Source of the DNA: Flavobacterium sp. BFFFF1
Lineage (GTDB): Bacteria > Bacteroidota > Bacteroidia > Flavobacteriales > Flavobacteriaceae
Direction of reading: 5' to 3'
Assembly (NCBI RefSeq): GCF_002256285.1
Contig: NZ_NKJE01000011.1
Span: 1-46,147, forward strand
DNA: 46,147 nucleotides
Positions 43,333 to 46,147 of this stretch are shown piece by piece. The position numbers were made by a program, and so were the translations under genes. The notes under the pieces were generated by a model, which had not been told where the DNA came from, did not search any database, and saw nothing but the letters and a program-made list of their open reading frames with translations. The first letter of the stretch is position 1. The number at the start of each line of letters is the position of its first letter.

Positions 43333-44166
43333 ATGTCCGGATCAAGTATTTACGAAAAAGCGTGGATCAACATTGTTTTTGAAGGAAAAAACAAAGAATA
43401 CGGCGCATATCAACTGCGCCGCGAGAATCCAAAAACTACCCTCAAAGCCCTTTTCATTGGTTTTTCAATGATGGCAAGCCTGGTCGCACTCCCCTATTTC
43501 CTGAGTTCTTTCGACACTGCGCCTACAGTTGTGGAAACCCTGCCAAACCATTTCGATGATGTCGTTGCTGTCGAAGTAACTCCAGTAAAACGAGAAGCAC
43601 CAAAGGCAAAACAAGCCGCACCACCGGTAGACGTCGAAATCCCAAACAAGCCTTCATTGAACACGAACCTCACAATCGTGGAGCCCGTAAAAGCAACCCC
43701 AAATCTGGACCCTGTGATCAATACAGCACCAACCATTGATCCGAATGCCGGCCACAACACTGGTCCCGTTTCCGGTGATCCTGGTCCTGCTACTTCTGGA
43801 GGACCAATAGGGAACAGCGACATCCCCGCCGGTCCGGACAGGGTGCACAATATGGCAGCGCTCGATAAATTACCAGAATATCCGGGCGGCATGAAAAACT
43901 TCTACAAATACGTTGCCAATAACTTTAAAGCACCAGACGCCGAGGAAACCACGAGTACCATGATTAAAGTACTGGTCTCCTTCGTCGTAGAAAAAGACGG
44001 GACGCTCAGCGATATCAAAGTACTGGAAAATCCGGGACTGGGAATGGACCGTGAAGCCATCCGCGTACTGAAGTCGATGAAAGCAAAATGGGAGCCCGGC
44101 CTTATCAAAGGTGAGCCAGTACGGACGATTTATAAATTGCCGATTGCCGTTAAACCGCTCGAATAA
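43333..44166 (+). CDS. tonB: TonB-family energy transducer
   Basis: A 277-residue protein linking the proton motive force to outer-membrane receptors. The cytoplasmic N-terminus has the Bacteroidetes-type NKEYGAYQLRRENPKTTLKA, then a transmembrane helix at about 36-58. A Pro-rich periplasmic spacer (about 70-170) and the C-terminal TonB domain (about 190-277: EYPGGMKNFYKYVANNF and RTIYKLPIAVKPLE) follow. No ExbB/ExbD genes are beside it. It ends at a strong bidirectional hairpin. Confidence 0.93.
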   Translation: MSGSSIYEKAWINIVFEGKNKEYGAYQLRRENPKTTLKALFIGFSMMASLVALPYFLSSFDTAPTVVETLPNHFDDVVAVEVTPVKREAPKAKQAAPPVDVEIPNKPSLNTNLTIVEPVKATPNLDPVINTAPTIDPNAGHNTGPVSGDPGPATSGGPIGNSDIPAGPDRVHNMAALDKLPEYPGGMKNFYKYVANNFKAPDAEETTSTMIKVLVSFVVEKDGTLSDIKVLENPGLGMDREAIRVLKSMKAKWEPGLIKGEPVRTIYKLPIAVKPLE

Positions 44167-44179
44167 AAAATGACAAACG

Positions 44180-44207
44180 AAAAAACCACAGTTCCCTGTG
44201 GTTTTTT
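44180..44207. terminator. Bidirectional intrinsic terminator between tonB and phnA-like gene
   Basis: A perfect 12-bp stem, AAAAAACCACAG pairing with CTGTGGTTTTTT around TTCC. It serves tonB (stop at 44166, plus) and the convergent minus-strand gene ending at 44207, whose stop codon overlaps the T run. Confidence 0.9.
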
Positions 44208-44416
44208 TATGCTTTCTTGACAAATTCGGTTCTCAAAACCATAGCGGTTTTGTTAACGCGGCAGTCAATCTCTGCGGGATCATCTGTAAGCCTGATATTC
44301 TTTACCATCGTACCTCTTTTAATGACATCTGAAGAGCCACGCACTTTAAGGTCCTTAATCACGGTTACTGAATCCCCGTCGCTGAGGATGTTTCCATTGC
44401 TGTCTTTTACTTCCAT
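44207..44416 (-). CDS. PhnA C-terminal-domain protein
   Basis: A 69-residue protein matching the C-terminal domain of PhnA-type proteins: [40 protein letters not shown] and the end [10 protein letters not shown]. Full-length PhnA usually also carries an N-terminal zinc ribbon of about 40 residues, absent here. Despite the historical name, a role in phosphonate use is not established. TAACTTTA at 44441-44448 (minus strand) is a near -7 box 25 nt upstream. Confidence 0.9.
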   Translation of the reverse strand: MEVKDSNGNILSDGDSVTVIKDLKVRGSSDVIKRGTMVKNIRLTDDPAEIDCRVNKTAMVLRTEFVKKA

Positions 44417-44519
44417 TTTTGTTTTTTTGGTTTGATGCGGTAAAGTTACAAACTTCCATAATTACAGCGCCATCGGAACAACTATTTATTAAAATTTCAG
44501 CGTAGCAACGCACAACCAC

Positions 44520-44550
44520 TTTGCCACTTTGTAACTTCTGATTACATTTG
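44520..44550 (+). promoter_or_regulatory. Canonical Bacteroidetes promoter of the MFS gene
   Basis: TTTG at 44520-44523, a spacer of exactly 19 nt, and TACATTTG at 44543-44550. This is the best match in the window to the TTTG-N19-TAnnTTTG consensus. The ATG at 44565 is only 14 nt downstream, giving a very short leader. Confidence 0.75.
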
Positions 44551-44564
44551 AAAAAAACAACTTC

Positions 44565-45806
44565 ATGCGCGAATTTACGTTTTCTGAAAAAGCCACACAC
44601 CTGTTCAGTTTTCCTGTTATTGTAGCCGCGTTAGGATACTTTGTAGACATCTATGACTTGCTGCTGTTTGGTATTGTTCGGGTTCCCAGCCTGAAATCAA
44701 TGCATCTCGACGCCGATGCCGTCGGTACAACGATCATTAATTATCAAATGAGCGGACTTTTGCTTGGAGGCATTCTTTGGGGTATTATAGGTGATAAAAA
44801 AGGGCGTCTTTCAGTACTTTTCGGTTCTATCCTGGTATATTCATTGGCCAATATTGCCTGTGGCTTCCTGCCACAAATAAACGTCGGTGATAAAGCCTCG
44901 ATTTATGCACTCCTTCGTTTTATTGCGGGCCTTGGACTTGCAGGGGAACTTGGCGCCGGAATTACATTGGTTTCTGAAAGCCTGCCGAAAGAACTTCGCG
45001 CCATTGGCACATCCATCGTTGCCGGTTTTGGACTCCTTGGCGCCGTTGTCGCACAGCTGACCGTTGAACTTGCAGGAAACTGGACTATCGCCTACTTCAT
45101 AGGGGGTGGACTGGGACTGTTGTTGTTGCTGCTTCGCGTTGGTGTTTTTGAAAGTGGCTTGTACAAGGATATTGCAAAAACATCCGTAGCAAAGGGCGAC
45201 TTCCTTTCGTTCTTTACCAATGCCAAACGCCTGAAAAAATACCTGCGTTGTATTGCAATTGGACTGCCTACCTGGTTTTGTGTCGGAATCCTGGCCATGA
45301 TGGCAAACCAGTTTGCGCCTGAAATGGGCATCCGGAACTTACAGCCTGGAAAGGCGATTATGTGGGCGTATATCGGAATCTCAGTTGGTGATTTCGCCAG
45401 CGGGATGATTTCGCACCTGCTCCGCTCCCGTAAAAAAGCCATTTTATACATGATGCTTTTTACGCTGATTGGTGTTTCACTAATGCTTGGCGGTGCCACG
45501 CGGACGGAAAGCGGATATTATTTTTTCTGTGCCTGGCTTGGACTTGGAACCGGGTATTGGGCCATGTTCGTCACCGTCGCTGCAGAGCAATTTGGAACCA
45601 ATATCAGAAGCACCGCTACGACCACCGTTCCGAATATGGTTCGCGGACTTGTGCCAGTGATGTTAATCGGATTCAATTATTTCAAGCCTTCTATGGGCGT
45701 TATTTTTTCAGCCGCAGCAGTGGGGATCATTGTTTTTGCCCTCGGGATTTACGCCACCGTGAGCATTGAAGAAACGCACAACCGCGATTTGGATTTTACT
45801 GAATAA
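44565..45806 (+). CDS. MFS transporter (sugar or aromatic-acid porter type)
   Basis: A 413-residue protein with about twelve transmembrane helices. The MFS motif A is GDKKGRLSVLFGS between helices 2 and 3. RFIAGLGLAGELGAGITLVS lies in helix 4-5 and ESLPKELRAIGTS follows. The architecture resembles the sugar and aromatic-acid/H+ symporter subfamilies; the substrate cannot be read from sequence. It has its own promoter and precedes a putative GH30 glycosidase gene by 149 nt, so a linked carbohydrate substrate is possible but not shown. Confidence 0.87.
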   Translation: MREFTFSEKATHLFSFPVIVAALGYFVDIYDLLLFGIVRVPSLKSMHLDADAVGTTIINYQMSGLLLGGILWGIIGDKKGRLSVLFGSILVYSLANIACGFLPQINVGDKASIYALLRFIAGLGLAGELGAGITLVSESLPKELRAIGTSIVAGFGLLGAVVAQLTVELAGNWTIAYFIGGGLGLLLLLLRVGVFESGLYKDIAKTSVAKGDFLSFFTNAKRLKKYLRCIAIGLPTWFCVGILAMMANQFAPEMGIRNLQPGKAIMWAYIGISVGDFASGMISHLLRSRKKAILYMMLFTLIGVSLMLGGATRTESGYYFFCAWLGLGTGYWAMFVTVAAEQFGTNIRSTATTTVPNMVRGLVPVMLIGFNYFKPSMGVIFSAAAVGIIVFALGIYATVSIEETHNRDLDFTE

Positions 45807-45916
45807 CTAAGGGTTTTTCTGTTAAATTTAAAAAATACCTCTACAAACCGCTGCCGTTTGTGCCACATCAAAAACTTACAAACCGACATTTTTAGGCAGA
45901 AAAAAAAGTGAAGCCG

Positions 45917-45924
45917 TATATTTG
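45917..45924 (+). promoter_or_regulatory. Predicted -7 box of the last gene
   Basis: TATATTTG, an exact match, lies 31 nt before the ATG at 45956. The region between the MFS stop and this box is AT-rich without a clear terminator. Confidence 0.5.
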
Positions 45925-45955
45925 CCTGCTATCGACAACCACTTTAACCCAATTT

Positions 45956-46147
45956 ATGAAGTTATTTAAAATTTCCGTTTTTGCCGTATTAATGGCCGTT
46001 TGTGGGAATGCCCAGAAGAAAGAAACTGTGGTAAGTTCCTGGCTCACCACCCCTGATAAAAATACGCTGCTCCACGCACAGCCAGCCTTAAAATTTAAAA
46101 ACACAAAGCACACGCTGCAGACAATTGCTGTAGCTGATAACAAGATA
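45956..46147 (+). CDS. Secreted protein, N-terminus only; probable GH30 glycosidase
   Basis: Sixty-four codons are visible before the window edge. A signal peptide (LFKISVFAVLMAVCGNAQ) is followed by VSSWLTTPDKNTLLHAQPAL and a beta-rich stretch ending IAVADNKI. The TTPDK-LL-x-Q pattern followed by a strand resembles the start of GH30-type glycosidases (glucosylceramidase-like), which usually continue with a Y-x-T-I-D-G-F-G motif just beyond this point. The catalytic domain is outside the window, so the family is a tentative call. Confidence 0.55.
   Translation, partial: MKLFKISVFAVLMAVCGNAQKKETVVSSWLTTPDKNTLLHAQPALKFKNTKHTLQTIAVADNKI

Noticed and set aside
1..46147. Search for CRISPR arrays, insertion sequences, phage genes, rRNA and restriction-modification or toxin-antitoxin pairs
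   Set aside because: No repeat-spacer array, transposase, integrase, rRNA-like sequence or recognisable defence gene was seen.

Overview
The window comes from the chromosome of a member of the Bacteroidetes, almost certainly family Flavobacteriaceae and probably Flavobacterium or a close relative. The evidence is the recurring Bacteroidetes promoter -7 box (TAnnTTTG, once with TTTG exactly 19 nt upstream), the Bacteroidetes-type TonB N-terminus, split methylmalonyl-CoA mutase genes with a short small subunit, the gene order parA-parB-DUF5683 gene-dapB-lepB-wbqC, and many lipoproteins and short-leader transcripts. I see no prophage, insertion sequence, CRISPR array or rRNA. One tRNA gene (Pro, anticodon GGG) is present.

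Layout. (1) 1-4307, minus strand: a six-gene operon of poorly characterised, largely envelope-type proteins: a C2-like protein, a lysozyme-like protein with a C-terminal tail, two lipoproteins, a small SH3-like protein, and a membrane-anchored protein cut by the window edge. One promoter lies upstream at about 4334. (2) 4361-5591: a hairpin and AT-rich repeats, then udk and a DivIC/FtsB-like gene. (3) 5598-11749: a carbohydrate-use locus of a GH13 enzyme, a GH127-type enzyme, a sugar isomerase/epimerase-like TIM barrel and a PhyH-type dioxygenase, all overlapping and read leftwards, with a divergent cupin-AraC regulator. (4) 12349-16300: mutA, an uncharacterised small membrane protein gene, and mutB, translationally coupled. 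(5) 16413-22879: a YedI-like membrane protein, a long non-coding stretch ending in tRNA-Pro, several lineage-specific proteins, an LVIVD-repeat lipoprotein and a 2,4-dienoyl-CoA-reductase-like SDR. (6) 23142-28443: chromosome partitioning (parAB), dapB, signal peptidase I and WbqC in one direction. (7) 28450-34663, minus strand: a membrane-anchored EEP-family hydrolase, two rhomboid proteases in an operon with mutL, ribH and a TPR membrane protein. (8) 34820-43102: recF, a rhodanese-thioredoxin lipoprotein, a DUF2461 gene, a glycosyltransferase, asnB, murB, a GT2 glycosyltransferase and an ECF-type sigma factor. (9) 43333-46147: tonB, a PhnA C-terminal-domain gene, an MFS transporter, and the start of a secreted protein that looks like a GH30 glycosidase.

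Most of the window is housekeeping core. The parts most worth attention are the uncharacterised envelope operon at the left edge; a structured repeat present in two diverged, oppositely oriented copies (22925-23010 and 43120-43195); a MutL whose endonuclease motifs are degenerate; the small membrane-protein gene embedded between mutA and mutB; and the GH127/GH13/isomerase/PhyH locus.
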